Counted from the first letter of the stretch, positions 27,601 through 34,380 are shown. The stretch: 61,194 bases of DNA from Pseudomonas sp. Bc-h (GCF_002080045.1 NZ_MUIN01000018.1:1-61194), one strand, 5' to 3'. A program made the numbers and translations. The notes: a model not told the origin generated them from the letters alone.

Positions 27601-28647
27601 GCCCGTGCCGCTCAGGGACTGGCCGTCAGCGGACAAAGCAAGGTTGTCAGGGGTGCCCGGGGCCGTAGTGTCACCGGCGGTCAACGAGCCGGGAGTCGAG
27701 ACGTTGCCCGTCGGGTCGCTCAGGGTAACGCCGAGTGTCTGGCCGTTGGTCTGCGGTGTGCTGAGGACGACCTGAAAAGTGCCGTCGCTGCCAACCACCG
27801 CCGTGCCGAGTACATTGCCCGCGGCATCCCGAATGGTGACGTTGCTGCCGGCCTCGCCCGTACCGCTCAGCGATAGGCCGTCGGCGGACAATGCAAGGTT
27901 GCCAGGGGCTGCGGGCGCAGTGGTGTCACCCGCCGTCACCGAGCCGGGAGTCGACACGTTGCCCGCCGCGTCGGTCAGGGTGACACCGAGCGTCTGGCCG
28001 TTGGTCTGCGGTGCATTGAGGACTACCTGAAACGTTCCATCGCTGCCAACCACTGCCGTACCGAGCACGTTGCCGGCCGCGTCCAGTACGCTCACTCGGC
28101 TGCCGACTTCCCCCAGACCGTTCAGTGACAGACCGTCCGAAGACAATCCCAGGCCGGTAGGGGCGCTGGGTGCCGTTGTGTCCGCGGAGCCACCGCCATT
28201 GCCACCGCCGCCGCCACCACCACCGCCCGAGGCCGCTGCTGCACCTCCTGCGCCAAGCAACCCCAGCCCGGCGATTGCCCAAGTGGGTGTCGCGCTACCG
28301 ACCACACCTGCGCCGGCAATCAGTTCGTCGATGGATGACACTTCTTCGAAGGTGAAACCGTTGAACGCCTGTGTGTCGTACTGTGCCTGCCAAAGCGCGC
28401 CATCTTCGCCTTGAAACACCATGTCGTTGGTGACGCCATCCGGCCCGGTATTGAAGAAATTGGCGACCTTGACGTGCTCGCCATTCTTGAGGTTGACCAC
28501 CAGATCCTGGCCACTGCGGCTGACCGATGCGACCTGATTCGGGGCCACCGGCATCTGAACGACAGAGGGTTTATTGAGGGCCAGGTCGCCCCAGCGGTTG
28601 GCAGTAAGTTGAGAAGTAGCTTTGTCGGCGACAACGATGTTTTCCAT
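15616..28647 (-). CDS. Giant BapA-like Ig-repeat adhesin, type I secreted
   Basis: 4343 residues from the ATG at 28647, which has AAGGA before it and gives the BapA-type N-terminus MENIVVADKATSQL; a longer frame to 28746 lacks support. Layout: BapA prefix domain (about 1-130); glycine/alanine-rich linker; 41 tandem Ig-like repeats of about 85 residues by my count, each opening with a variant of DTTAPxAPxNL and containing GTGEAGxxVTV and GTFxVxL; two longer beta domains with VDVFSYQLVHANG-type motifs; RTX-like nonapeptides GTDGNDTLDG and GGAGNDTLI; and a C-terminal secretion signal ending HLWVQNGIQVV. It should be secreted by the three proteins encoded next and act in surface attachment and biofilm. 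It lacks a LapA-type retention module, so release by LapG is not expected. Confidence 0.93.
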   Translation of the reverse strand: MENIVVADKATSQLTANRWGDLALNKPSVVQMPVAPNQVASVSRSGQDLVVNLKNGEHVKVANFFNTGPDGVTNDMVFQGEDGALWQAQYDTQAFNGFTFEEVSSIDELIAGAGVVGSATPTWAIAGLGLLGAGGAAAASGGGGGGGGGNGGGSADTTAPSAPTGLGLSSDGLSLNGLGEVGSRVSVLDAAGNVLGTAVVGSDGTFQVVLNAPQTNGQTLGVTLTDAAGNVSTPGSVTAGDTTAPAAPGNLALSADGLSLSGTGEAGSNVTIRDAAGNVLGTAVVGSDGTFQVVLSTPQTNGQTLGVTLSDPTGNVSTPGSLTAGDTTAPGTPDNLALSADGQSLSGTGEAGSNVTIRDAAGNVLGTAVVGSDGTFQVALNAPQTNGQTLGVTLTDGAGNVSTPGSLTAADTTAPNAPGSLAVNAEGTVLTGTGEAGATIQVHGADGSLLGSAVVAADGTFSLTLSPAQIDGQSLTVNAIDAAGNVSVPAQAVAPDVDVNPPGNGDITPPAAPADVAISGSGTLVSGHGEVGSTVNIIDANGTLLGSGTVGADGAFSVSISPAQSNGQVLQVTLTDSAGNTSSNVPLQAPDTTAPAQPADLLLSADGLTLTGVTEAGARVLIRDATGAVIGSARAGLDGSFSVTLTSPQTNGEHLDVSATDAAGNTSTAPLTAADTTAPGQVSDVVVSADGALLSGKGEIGATVTVYGAGGMAIGSGVVNANGTFLITLTTAPTPGEQLQITQTDAAGNPSPALDVTVPDTDGPATPANIVVDGNGTQLTGTASAGTLIEVRDASGTLLGSAVVGSDGNFTVVLNPPQANGEVIDVVAVDANGESSVAVPVTAPDITGPLAATDLAVANDGLSVTGRGEPGATVTVTDAQGNVLGTGTVSATGAFSVVLNAGQTNGQALQVVLTDAAANPSPATPVVAGDLDGPLQPSGIAISSDGILLSGHGEAGSRITVTDANGNILGTANVAADGSFSVTLSSAQNNGQTLSINASDSAGNPATPVAFTTPDTQAPAPLTNVALDASGAVLTGTGEPGASVTVRDALGNLIGTGSVGVGGSFSLNLSTPQTDGQALQVTQTDGAGNPSTPVPVTAPDLSVPDAVTNVAISANGAVVTGNGQVGATVTVTDASGNPLGTAVVGDNGRFEVTLSSPQINGQNLSVSQADGSVTPSAPVPVEAPDIQAPDAPSNLTLDSTGGLLSGQAEPGATVTVRDQNGNLLGTATADATTGVFQVNLSTLQNNGQTVQVTQTDTHGNPSTAASLTALDTTPADAPTNVGISADGLHVSGSGIVGETIEVRSVDGTLLGTAVVAPNGSFTVLLNSAQQNGETVNVTQIDGSQTASAPTSVTALDVTAPPAPTNVSVDVNGVLTGTTEAGATVHVVDANGTVLGTVTAGPNGGFTFTLPGTLNNGQLVQVIASDGNNDSLPVDTRAPDTTDPVPVGNLAISPDGTTISGTGEAGSTITVTAPGGAVLGTGVVGNDGVFVIGLNPPAASGSSNTVISTDSSGNTSTPVALPGPDGTQVATPTDLAVSSDGFTLTGAGTPGSTVNVVGADGSSLGSGTVNSLGRFTIFMRFAQLNAQILHVTASDASGHNSVSGTVVAADSTAPDAPSNLTINANGSTVSGKGEVGATVTITDSAGTVLGTGVVASTGNFNVVLNPAQINSQPLTATQSDAVGNVSQPGSVVAPDLQAPSAATGLTINNVGTVVSGQGEAGATVTVRDAAGNVLATGTVDQSGQFQVTLPGAQTSGAALQVTLTDAAGHTSPQASLNTVDTTPPATVQDLHISGNGDTLTGTGEVGATVRVTDTSGTLLGTGVVAANGTFSVTLAPAPNNGQTLDISQTDPSGNASPSATLVAPDITPPAALTQVAVNADGLTVTGHGEPGATVSVRSVDGTLLGTGLVGANGSFNLSLNSPQINAQVLTVTQEDPPGNVSTAVNVVSVDLTPPDSPAALALNGAGLQLTGNAEAGSTVIVRDAAGGVLGTTTAAANGTFQVTLNTPQLNGQPLTVTATDAAGNVSTSAGYNAADATAPLAVSNLAVTADGLSLAGHGEAGATVVVRDASGTQLGSATVNANGNFSLTLTPGATAGTVLNVVQTDAAGNASPQAAVTAPGNLAEPAPVNLALSADGLTLTGTATAGSTVSVRSPSGTLLGTALVGSDGTFSATLNAAQLNGEQLSATATSSDGINSLPTGYTAADVTAPAPLSNLVLATDGASLTGHGEAGATVTVLGAGGLILGSALVAANGTFNLTLGTPQIAGQSLSVSQTDAAGNESTSLSLLARDLVAPNAPAALAFSTDGAVLSGTGEAGATVKVYNAGGALIGSGTVLIDGSFQVTLTTPQANGQQLAVTLTDAAGNTSATTNLTAIDTTAPTVLTQLAISSDGATLTGHGEAGATVTVSDSDGNPLGTVVVGSTGTFTLVLTPALTNAEVLTLVQTDTAGNVSPNATLVTPDFTAPDPLSNVDINPAGAVVTGTGEPGATVTVKDPAGNVLGTSVVLTDGSFSVTLSTPQINNQILSVQQADPPGNVSTSVPVTAPDLTPPAVPTQLQFNAAGDVLSGRGEVNATVSITLADGTSIGTGSVGADGTFLITLTQGQSNGQQVFVVLTDTPGNASAAGNLFAPDITAPNPVANLAIDDAGRIVSGTGEAGATIAVTDALGNVLGTATVGAGGAFTVTLSVPQLNGEALSVIQRDTAGNPSTPATVDAPDITAPALPVATTLSPDGLTLSGTGEAGATVHVTSASGADLGTTTVDPDGTFSVTLGSAQLNGQVLTLTQTDGATNVSGNATFQVPDVTDPAPVDNLAVSLNGLILTGTGEAGATVNVSFQGAPLGSATVAADGTFSVTLTTPQLNGQLLSVVQVDAGTNDSTPVTVSAPDITAPALPTVAGLDDGTVLTGTAEAGSTVTVTSASGAPLGSATTGDDGFYTVILTAQQANGETLLVTATDIAGNPSATLPFTAPDITDPDPVTNLAISPDYTQLAGRGEVGASVVVTVGTTEVGSGTVGANGSFVITLTGVAANQVLSVIQTDAAGNDSDPSGLTVPLTPPPSAPDNLVLTADGVTLTGTAVIGSTVTVFSPNGTPLGTAVTDINGNFTVTLIQAQTNGQILDVTANTALGGNSVPSEITAGDTTPPAPLSDLAINASGTTVTGRGEVGATVTISSATGTALGTAVVGANGTFSAQLNTAQANGQLLNAIQTDAAGNPSTPLNVTAPDITAPNAPSALGLNGTGLLLNGVGEAGATVTVRSAAGLVLGTGTVAGDGTFSVTLNAAQLNGQPLTVSQADAAGNVSASTGLTAADTTPPAGLSNLALNAGGLQLSGVGEPGATVSVTNAAGQVLGTALVGAGGSFTVQLSSAQLNGQSLNVQQADPTGNLSPVSNLVAADIQAPVAPTALALAANGLTVSGSGEAGATVNVYSAGGALLGTGTVGGGGTFSFNLTSAAQLDGQPLTVKLVDAAGNVSASGNLTAPDTTAPGAPTGVVVNGSGTVLTGTGVAGSTVTVRSAGGVVLGTGTVAANGSFSVALAAAQIDNQVLSVTQADPAGNVSVSATATAPDLTAPVAPTTLLVSGDGLTVSGTGEAGSTVTIKSASGTVLGTALVGGTGVFSVGLNAAQINGEKLSVSLTDTHGNVSVATVVTAPDIDANAPVIASDNLATATVIIAPVKVTQNFSDSFTTLLAGFSKTFTFTVASGTSIDPTLTLTTSSLVSLLDGVNYTLQVKSASGAWVTLDVNGSGGLLDLLAIAGQGVRVNIGDLLGGDYRLTVASSGIGLLTTVTTQLQLDITSLTQFTGTAGAAITGNVISDVGTDGQADQTGPDQGALLQIQKNGSYVAAGAGTTVQGLYGTLTIDASGNYSYKANGSVSSVGKVDVFSYQLVHANGLSDTATLYVRIDSPQATEIWSDSNLANPALLVDAINDIAHTGITLVNPEVTSTSTLGSFGVLLGGGSGTYTTSVAANTVSDMTVVVNASNLLSLLGSMTVSLYKLNTSGQYVLVKSYGGGSLLNLGGGNYGIQFDDQTSGTYQVKVAVGGLGLLSTVNTSLINAATFTNQFVVGSYTPVAGNLLTDTAGAGADVLGSAYTVLSVQQAGTFVTPGYNGTTIAGTYGSLLVHADGSYAYTLNPGQTNAVIGHQDVFTYQLTHPNGTTDTATLTVDLDQAGAVATTSFAALASVEDHSVASTAAVASTELIQGTDGNDTLDGSHGGAVTLQGGAGNDTLIISDQHFASVDGGTGTDTLVWAGGDATINLGDLQSRIHNIEVLDLNHTSAVSLTVSLADLVAITSSDNNTLLIKGDSKDSVHMTDTWAADGTHQAGGIDYTQYTPQEDPSHHLWVQNGIQVV

Positions 28648-29069
28648 CTGGCCAGTCCTTTTTTTGCTTTTGCAGACAAGCACCGCGCAACAATCACACG
28701 AGGTTTTGAAGGCTCGGCCATTGCGGCCTCGCCCCATTGAAAACACCTCGGTTATCCGTTTGCGGTAATCCGTTTGATTAGAAAGCTAGATTGGATCCCG
28801 CGGGTTTCAATGTGTGTTTTTTTGACAACCGCCATTTTTTCAAAGCATTGGCGGCGTCAACTCGTTGAAACATAGTCAGACTTGCTCTCGTTTTTAATTG
28901 AGCGCCGGTCGTCGGAGTAGGGGGGGTATTAGTCGTAAGGTAGGGGGTGTCAGAGCGGCATATTCGTCTGGATGGCGTTGTTGCGTGAGTACACGTGACC
29001 TTTCGAAGGTCTTTGACGACGCGCAGCGCTCGCCGTCGAGGCGCAACGCATCGTCCGGGAAGCAGTCCG
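28648..29069. other. Upstream region of the giant adhesin
   Basis: About 420 bases without a credible gene. It contains the adhesin ribosome site (AAGGA), a direct repeat ATCCGTTTG near 28755-28775, poly-T tracts near 28817-28840, and two GTAGGGGG tracts near 28917-28950. I find no sigma-54 match and cannot assign a -35/-10 pair with confidence. Confidence 0.5.
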
Positions 29070-30044
29070 TCAGTCGCCGCCGAACTGCTGGCGATACTGG
29101 TTGGGCGACAGGCCGATACGCTCGCTGAACAGCTTGCGCATGTGCCGGGCGCTGCCGAAGCCGCAGCGGGAGGCGACGACTTTCAAAGGCAGCTCGCAGC
29201 CTTCCAGCAACTTGCGGGCGTGATCGATGCGCGCGTTCTGCACATACTGCATCGGCGTGAGGTTGACCTCGCGCTGGAACGCGCGGGCAAAATTGCGCGA
29301 GCTCATGGATGCGATTTCAGCCATGCGCGCGATGGTGTACGGCTCTTCGATGTGATCGACCACATGGGCCTGAACCCGGGCGATGACGCTGCCGTCGCGT
29401 TGCACTGCAGCCAGCAGCGGGCTGTAGGGTGTCTGGCCCCCTTGGCGTTTCATCACCACCAGCAGCACCTTGGCAACTTCCAGCGCCAGCTCCTTGCCGT
29501 GGTCTTCGGCTACCACGGCCAAGGCCATGTCGATACCGGCGGTGATACCGCCGGAGGTGATCAGGTTGCGATCCATGACATAGATCTGTTCGGTTTCCAC
29601 CCGTGCATCAGGGTGACGCTGCGCCAGACGGTCGAGGTAATTCCAGTGGGTGGTGCAGCGGTAGCCATCGATCAGACCGGCTTCGCCCAGCAGAAACACC
29701 CCGGTGCAGATCGCGCCAAAACGTCGTGCGCTTCTGGCGGCGCCGGGTAGCCAGGCATTCAGTTCAGGGTGACTGACGCCATAGGCGCCGGGGCCACCGG
29801 GCACCAACAGCAAGTCTACCTGCGCGGGGTAGTCCTCCAGATGCATGTCTGCCTGCACTTTCAGACCGCAGGAACTGCGTACCAGCGACTGTCGATCGGC
29901 GATGGTCAGCAACTGGTAGTGCTTTTCTTTGGGGAGCAGGCGGTTGGAAAGCGAGAAGACGTCCATGGGGCCGGTCACGTCGAGCATCAGCACGTCGTTG
30001 AACAACACCATCACCACTGTTTTGTGTGCGCACGCGCTCTGCAT
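29070..30044 (-). CDS. GlxA-family transcriptional regulator (DJ-1/PfpI plus AraC domains)
   Basis: 324 residues. The N-terminal DJ-1/PfpI amidotransferase-like domain (about 8-185) has the nucleophile elbow AICTGVFLLGEAG with Cys113. The C-terminal AraC/XylS double helix-turn-helix (about 220-320) includes IARMAEIASMSSRNFARAFQ and VASRCGFGSARHMRKLF. In this family the first domain senses a small nitrogenous metabolite without catalysis. It lies alone between the adhesin and a histidine kinase, so its target cannot be read from context. Confidence 0.9.
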   Translation of the reverse strand: MQSACAHKTVVMVLFNDVLMLDVTGPMDVFSLSNRLLPKEKHYQLLTIADRQSLVRSSCGLKVQADMHLEDYPAQVDLLLVPGGPGAYGVSHPELNAWLPGAARSARRFGAICTGVFLLGEAGLIDGYRCTTHWNYLDRLAQRHPDARVETEQIYVMDRNLITSGGITAGIDMALAVVAEDHGKELALEVAKVLLVVMKRQGGQTPYSPLLAAVQRDGSVIARVQAHVVDHIEEPYTIARMAEIASMSSRNFARAFQREVNLTPMQYVQNARIDHARKLLEGCELPLKVVASRCGFGSARHMRKLFSERIGLSPNQYRQQFGGD

Positions 30045-30193
30045 TCACTGTCGCCTTCATTCCGGCCCCAACCGTTGGGTGATGGGCGGGGCTCTGGTTT
30101 TCAAGGCGGCAGTTTAGGCCAATTCAGAGGGAAATCGGTACAGATGACTCTCCAGTCAGCGGATCAGATGAGAAAAGGCGCGTGAAGAGGGGA

Positions 30194-31171
30194 TCAGTGA
30201 TTCTTGCAACCTTTGGGCAGCTGAAAGCGGATCATCGCTCCACCCAGTTCCGAGGCTTCGGCGTAGAGGTTGCCCTTGTGCGCCTCGACCACCGATCTGC
30301 AGATGGTCAGGCCCATCCCCAGACCACTGGTTTTGGTGGTGTAGAACGCACCGAATATCTGCTGCCTTTCAGAGAGGGGAATGCCGGGACCATTGTCCTC
30401 CACCGACACCTGAATGCCGTCGGGCAGGGATCGCGATGACACGCGCAAGATGCGGTTCGAACCCTCGCAAACGGCCATTGCCTCGATGGCATTGGTCACC
30501 AGATTGAACACCAGTTGCTGAATCTGTATCGGGTCGGCAATCACCGCATGCTCAGCGTGAAACGCTGTTTCCAGTGTCACCCCATGCCTGGCCAGATGGC
30601 CGTCGTTGAGGCGGATGACCTCGCGGATCACAGCGTCAATGTCGACTGGTTGGGGCTTGCACGGCGACTGTTTGGCCAAGGCACGCAGGGCGGCGACGAT
30701 ACCGGCGGCGCGCTCACAGTCGGCACGGATGTCGCGCAGCCCGCATACCGCTTCATCGAGATTGGGCTTGTCTCGTTGCAGCCAGCGCATGCAAGCAGCG
30801 GCGTTGGAAGCTATGGCCAACAACGGCTGGCAGATCTCGTGAGCGATGGAAACGGTCAGTTCACCCATGACTTGCAGGTGAGCGCTGCGGGCGAACTCGG
30901 CTTGTGGGCAGGTTTGGGCGGAAGACTGGGTAATCACCCTTTGCGCAGACGGGGTGACGCTCGGTGCCCACATTTCCAGGGTGGCCAGCCGGTTGCCCGT
31001 GCCAGATGGCGCAAACGGGGTGATGGCGATGCCGCTGTTGGGGTCCGGCAGCAGGCGGTAGGCCGATGTCATGTCGTGGGGCAAAGGCGACATGTCGTAG
31101 TGATCGGACCACGGCGTTTCGGCTGCGGTGACGGCGGCCGCTGAGGTTTGAGAAAGACGTTCTTCTGGCAT
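30194..31171 (-). CDS. Soluble orphan sensor histidine kinase
   Basis: 325 residues. The first 95 are low in similarity to anything I recognise. The phospho-accepting helix follows, with SIAHEICQPLLAI (His111), then an HATPase domain with NLVTNAIEAM, EDNGPGIPLSE and TSGLGMGLTI. There is no membrane helix, and no PAS domain is evident. This HE[IV]xQPL variety is common in Pseudomonas kinases that follow a PAS sensor. No response regulator is adjacent, so the partner is elsewhere or the N-terminus has been lost. It is transcribed with or just before the GlxA-type gene (150-base gap). Confidence 0.85.
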   Translation of the reverse strand: MPEERLSQTSAAAVTAAETPWSDHYDMSPLPHDMTSAYRLLPDPNSGIAITPFAPSGTGNRLATLEMWAPSVTPSAQRVITQSSAQTCPQAEFARSAHLQVMGELTVSIAHEICQPLLAIASNAAACMRWLQRDKPNLDEAVCGLRDIRADCERAAGIVAALRALAKQSPCKPQPVDIDAVIREVIRLNDGHLARHGVTLETAFHAEHAVIADPIQIQQLVFNLVTNAIEAMAVCEGSNRILRVSSRSLPDGIQVSVEDNGPGIPLSERQQIFGAFYTTKTSGLGMGLTICRSVVEAHKGNLYAEASELGGAMIRFQLPKGCKNH

Positions 31172-31335
31172 CTGGCCCCCGATTCAAAGTGCCCCATTTC
31201 GTCATCGGCCGAGTATACGCAGGGATTCTGGTGCGTAATCGGTGCAGCGCGGGTTTGGCTGAATCGGGCACCCTGATGGCCGTCACATTCCCCTTTCAGT
31301 GAAAGACTCTACTCGGCTTGAGCGTTGCGGGCCGT

Positions 31336-32709
31336 TCACACCGCCACTTGCCGCTCGCGCAGCAAGGTCGCCGGGTGCGCCGGATAGGGCAGGCCCAGAC
31401 GTTCGCGCAGGGTGTTGCCACTCGGGCCGTCTTCAGGTACCAGACCCCGACGTTTCAGCTCGGGCAGGATCAGCGCGATGAAGTCGTCGAGGCCTTCCGG
31501 GTAGGTCGGCGGCAGGATGTTGAAACCGTCGGCGCCATACCCTTCGAACCAGGCTTGCAGCTGATCGACCACCTCGGTGGGCGAGCCCACCAGGGTCCAG
31601 TGCCCGCGCGCGCCCGCCAGTCGCAGGTACAGCTGCCGAATGCTCAGGCCTTCGGCGGCCAATTGCAGAATCAGTTGCTGACGGCTTTTCGAGGCGTTGG
31701 TCGCAGGCAGGTCCTGGGGCAGCGGCCCGTCCAGCGGCAGGTGGGAGAGGTCGACGCCACCGAGCAACCCGGACAGCAGGCTCAAGCCGACCTGCGGATG
31801 AACCAGATCCTGCAAGCGCTGATGCTTGGCGTGGGCCTCGGCGGAGGTCGGCGCGGTAAAGATGGTCACCCCCGGCAGGATCTTCATGTGCTCGGGTTTG
31901 CGCCCGAGCACAGCGGCACGGGACTTGATGTCGCTGTAAAACGCCTGGGCGTCGGCCAGGCTCTGGTGCGCCGCGAAGATCGCTTCAGCGGTGGCGGCCG
32001 CCAGCGCGCGTCCGTCGTCTGAAGCGCCAGCCTGCACCAGCACCGGCTTGCCCTGGGGAGAGCGCAGCACGTTGAGCGGCCCGCGCACATTGAAGTGCTC
32101 ACCCTGGTGATCAGCCAGGTGCAACTTGTTGCGATCCAGGAACACGCCTTTGTCCTTGTCCAGCAGCAGCGTGTCGTCCTCCCAGCTGTCCCACAGCTTG
32201 TCGACCACCTGATGAAACTCCCGCGCCCGGCTGTAGCGATCGGCATGGGCGGCCTGATTGCCTTCGCTGGCCCCGCCGAAGTTCTTCGCCGCGTCCGGAT
32301 CACTGCTGGTGACCAGATTCCAGCCGACCCGGCCGCCACTGATCTGATCCAGCGAAGCGAACTGTCGCGCGAGATTGTAAGGCTCGCTGTAGCTGGTACT
32401 GGCGGTCGCCACCAGCCCGATTTTTGAGGTCACTGCTGCCAGCGCCGAGAGCAGGGTCAGCGGCTCGAAGCTCAGGCTTGGCGCGATCACCCGGTCAAAA
32501 GTCGGTGCATCGATGCCACGCACCGACACGCTGTCGGCCAGAAACAGCGTGTCGAACCCGGCGGCTTCGGCCTTGCGTGCCAGATCGACGTAGTGATCCA
32601 GGCGAATGCCCGCGTCGGCCTGTGAGCCGGTGTCGCGCCATGCGGCGATGTGATGCCCGGTGGCGCGCAGGAACAGGCCCAGTTTGAGGGTTTCTTTGCG
32701 TTGGCTCAT
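31336..32709 (-). CDS. Flavin-dependent monooxygenase, DszA/NtaA/SnaA family
   Basis: 457 residues from the ATG at 32709, which has GAGGAG seven bases upstream; a start five codons earlier lacks one. It is a bacterial luciferase-like TIM barrel with the NtaA/DszA signatures: LRATGHHIAAWR near the start, FLADSVSVRG, SLDQISGGRVGWNLVTS, HFNVRGPLNV and PVLVQAGASDDGR. Members use reduced FMN from a separate reductase to oxidise sulfones, nitrilotriacetate or similar compounds. It is divergent from a sulfonate-type ABC importer and is preceded by a sigma-54-type promoter. Together these point to desulfurisation of an imported organosulfur compound (inference). No flavin reductase gene is adjacent. 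Confidence 0.88.
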   Translation of the reverse strand: MSQRKETLKLGLFLRATGHHIAAWRDTGSQADAGIRLDHYVDLARKAEAAGFDTLFLADSVSVRGIDAPTFDRVIAPSLSFEPLTLLSALAAVTSKIGLVATASTSYSEPYNLARQFASLDQISGGRVGWNLVTSSDPDAAKNFGGASEGNQAAHADRYSRAREFHQVVDKLWDSWEDDTLLLDKDKGVFLDRNKLHLADHQGEHFNVRGPLNVLRSPQGKPVLVQAGASDDGRALAAATAEAIFAAHQSLADAQAFYSDIKSRAAVLGRKPEHMKILPGVTIFTAPTSAEAHAKHQRLQDLVHPQVGLSLLSGLLGGVDLSHLPLDGPLPQDLPATNASKSRQQLILQLAAEGLSIRQLYLRLAGARGHWTLVGSPTEVVDQLQAWFEGYGADGFNILPPTYPEGLDDFIALILPELKRRGLVPEDGPSGNTLRERLGLPYPAHPATLLRERQVAV

Positions 32710-33253
32710 GGTGACGCTCCTCATAGGTAATCAACGAAGTTTGATGCGTGATGAAGGTGCGGCAGGAAATAGGGTGTTGGAGAAAGTTCTATTCATTCAG
32801 CGTGTCGCAGTGAATAACCAAGTGGGTGCCAAAGCGGCTTCAAGTGTTGTGAATTGCAAGGTGTGTGCCGCCTTTAAAGTTGCAATGCTTCTCTAAAGAA
32901 GTGTCGTTTTGGCAAATCTTTAGTGAGCCGCTTAATTAAAGGGGATGGGCACAAACAAGGCGTTGTGTTGGAGCGCTGTTGCTGGGGAAACACTTGATCT
33001 TAAGGGGTTACGGCTTTGGAATAACGCTAGTTAAAAACGTTATAGGGAGCCGTTTTAATCCTGTTGACGGTCCCTGGCGAGCCTCATTACTGTTGTTGCC
33101 AATCAGACACTTGCACTGTTGTTGCATTTCGCTTAATTCGCGGGCTGCGTCATTCACTTTGGCGGCAGCGGCTGCCGGCTGTTTTCTGCTTTATAAATTT
33201 CATTTATCCGTCGAGTGGCGTTCATTGCGCTGCCGTTTAAAGGAATGTTCAAC
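32710..33253. other. Divergent intergenic region, monooxygenase / ABC importer
   Basis: 544 bases that look AT-richer than the flanks, without a credible gene. It holds a sigma-54-type promoter toward the monooxygenase (32856-32870) and an inverted repeat ATAACG...CGTTAT at 33021-33043. I could not find a convincing promoter toward the importer. Confidence 0.5.
32856..32870 (-). promoter_or_regulatory. Sigma-54-type promoter for the DszA-type monooxygenase
   Basis: On the minus strand the sequence reads CGGCACACACCTTGC. It matches TGGCACG-N4-TTGC at 9 of 11 positions, with intact GG and GC and the right spacing. Transcription would start near 32844, about 135 bases before the start codon. 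SfnR-dependent sigma-54 control of a luciferase-like monooxygenase is known for sfnFG. Confidence 0.5.
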
Positions 33254-34288
33254 ATGCAAGAACCCAGGAGTCGAAGAGCGTTTATCAAACAGGTTGCGCT
33301 GCTCGGTACTGCCGCAGCGGCAGGGCTGATGTTGCCAGGGTGCGATAAACCCGAAAAAACCGCCAGTGCCGCACCTGCGGTGATCAAAAAGCGCTCCGAT
33401 CAAGTGGTCAGTTTCAAGTACCCGGACAACCCTTCGTTCGACCTGGTTTACCTTGCCGACTCGCTGGGTTACTTCGAAGGCACGCGCACACGACCCAACT
33501 ACATCGGCAAGATCGCCGCGCCGCAGATCATTCCGTTGGTCGGCACCGGCGAGATCGACTTCGGTTCGCGCATGGTGCCGCTGGTCATTTCCGCGATTGC
33601 CAGCGGATTAGACCTGAAGGTGGTCGCGGCGGGCGGCAAGACCCTTCAGGAAGCACCGCACATGAAGTATTTCGTGCGCGCCGATTCAGGGATCTTCACG
33701 CCCAAGGACATGGAAGGCAAAACAGTGGGCTTCAACAGCTTCGGTGCCTGCGCCGAGTTCGTCACCAAGAAGTACCTGCGCGAGCATCAGGTGGACGTCG
33801 ACAAGATCAACTGGGTCGTCGTGCCGGACAACCAGGGTGAGCAGACCGTGCTCAGCCGCAACGTCGACATCGCGATCATCCACCCGCCGGCCTCTGGCGG
33901 CGCCGAGCACAACCCCGAGCTGCGCAAGTTGTGGAGCGACTACGACCTGGACAAGGGCCTGGGCGGCATGGCGCCGTACAGCGGCTATGGCAAGTTCATC
34001 CGGGAAAACCCCGAGGCGACCTCGGATTTCGTCGCGGCCATCGCCAAGGCGGCCAACTGGGTCAACGCCAACCCCGACGAGGCGCGCAAGATCGTCTCGC
34101 AACGCATCGGCACCAAGCTGGAACTGGTGGAGCGCTACGCCTACGTCGACGACCTGATCGTCACCGAACCACCGATTCAGTACTACATCGACATCCTGCA
34201 GAACGAGAAAAAGATCAAGCCAGGAGCGGTGAGCGTGAAAGACGTTTACACCAACGAGTTCAATGCGCTGGCCAAGGCACAGGCCTAG
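33254..34288 (+). CDS. Sulfonate/NitT-TauT-type ABC substrate-binding protein
   Basis: 344 residues from the ATG at 33254, preceded by AAAGGA; an in-frame ATG at 33245 is nearby. The start SRRAFIKQVALLG has a twin-arginine look, followed by a lipobox-like LMLPGC (about residues 26-31), so it may be a lipoprotein. The mature part is of the NMT1/SsuA-like periplasmic-binding class (FDLVYLADSLGYFEG, then LVGTGEIDFGSRM, GKTVGFNSFGACAEFV). It binds the substrate for the ATPase and permease encoded downstream. The exact ligand is unknown; neighbours suggest an organosulfur compound. Confidence 0.85.
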   Translation: MQEPRSRRAFIKQVALLGTAAAAGLMLPGCDKPEKTASAAPAVIKKRSDQVVSFKYPDNPSFDLVYLADSLGYFEGTRTRPNYIGKIAAPQIIPLVGTGEIDFGSRMVPLVISAIASGLDLKVVAAGGKTLQEAPHMKYFVRADSGIFTPKDMEGKTVGFNSFGACAEFVTKKYLREHQVDVDKINWVVVPDNQGEQTVLSRNVDIAIIHPPASGGAEHNPELRKLWSDYDLDKGLGGMAPYSGYGKFIRENPEATSDFVAAIAKAANWVNANPDEARKIVSQRIGTKLELVERYAYVDDLIVTEPPIQYYIDILQNEKKIKPGAVSVKDVYTNEFNALAKAQA

Positions 34289-34380
34289 AGCGCCACCGCA
34301 TGATCAGCCTTACATGAAACCTGGGCAATGGCGATCAGGTGAGTTTCAGGGAACACCGCGCCAGGGCGGTCTGGCACAAA

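Noticed and set aside
16375..28282. Many long plus-strand frames (up to about 620 codons) opposite the adhesin gene
   Set aside because: They follow the repeat period of the adhesin, show no recognisable domain and have Arg/Gly/His-rich composition typical of antisense frames in GC-rich DNA.
15616..28647. LapA-type adhesin cleaved by LapG
   Set aside because: The N-terminus is BapA-like and lacks the LapA retention module; no lapD or lapG gene is in the window.
28856..28869. GTCAACTCGTTGAA dyad upstream of the adhesin as a FleQ-type site
   Set aside because: Palindromic outer arms match, but the central TAAA of the FleQ consensus is absent; too weak to list as a feature.
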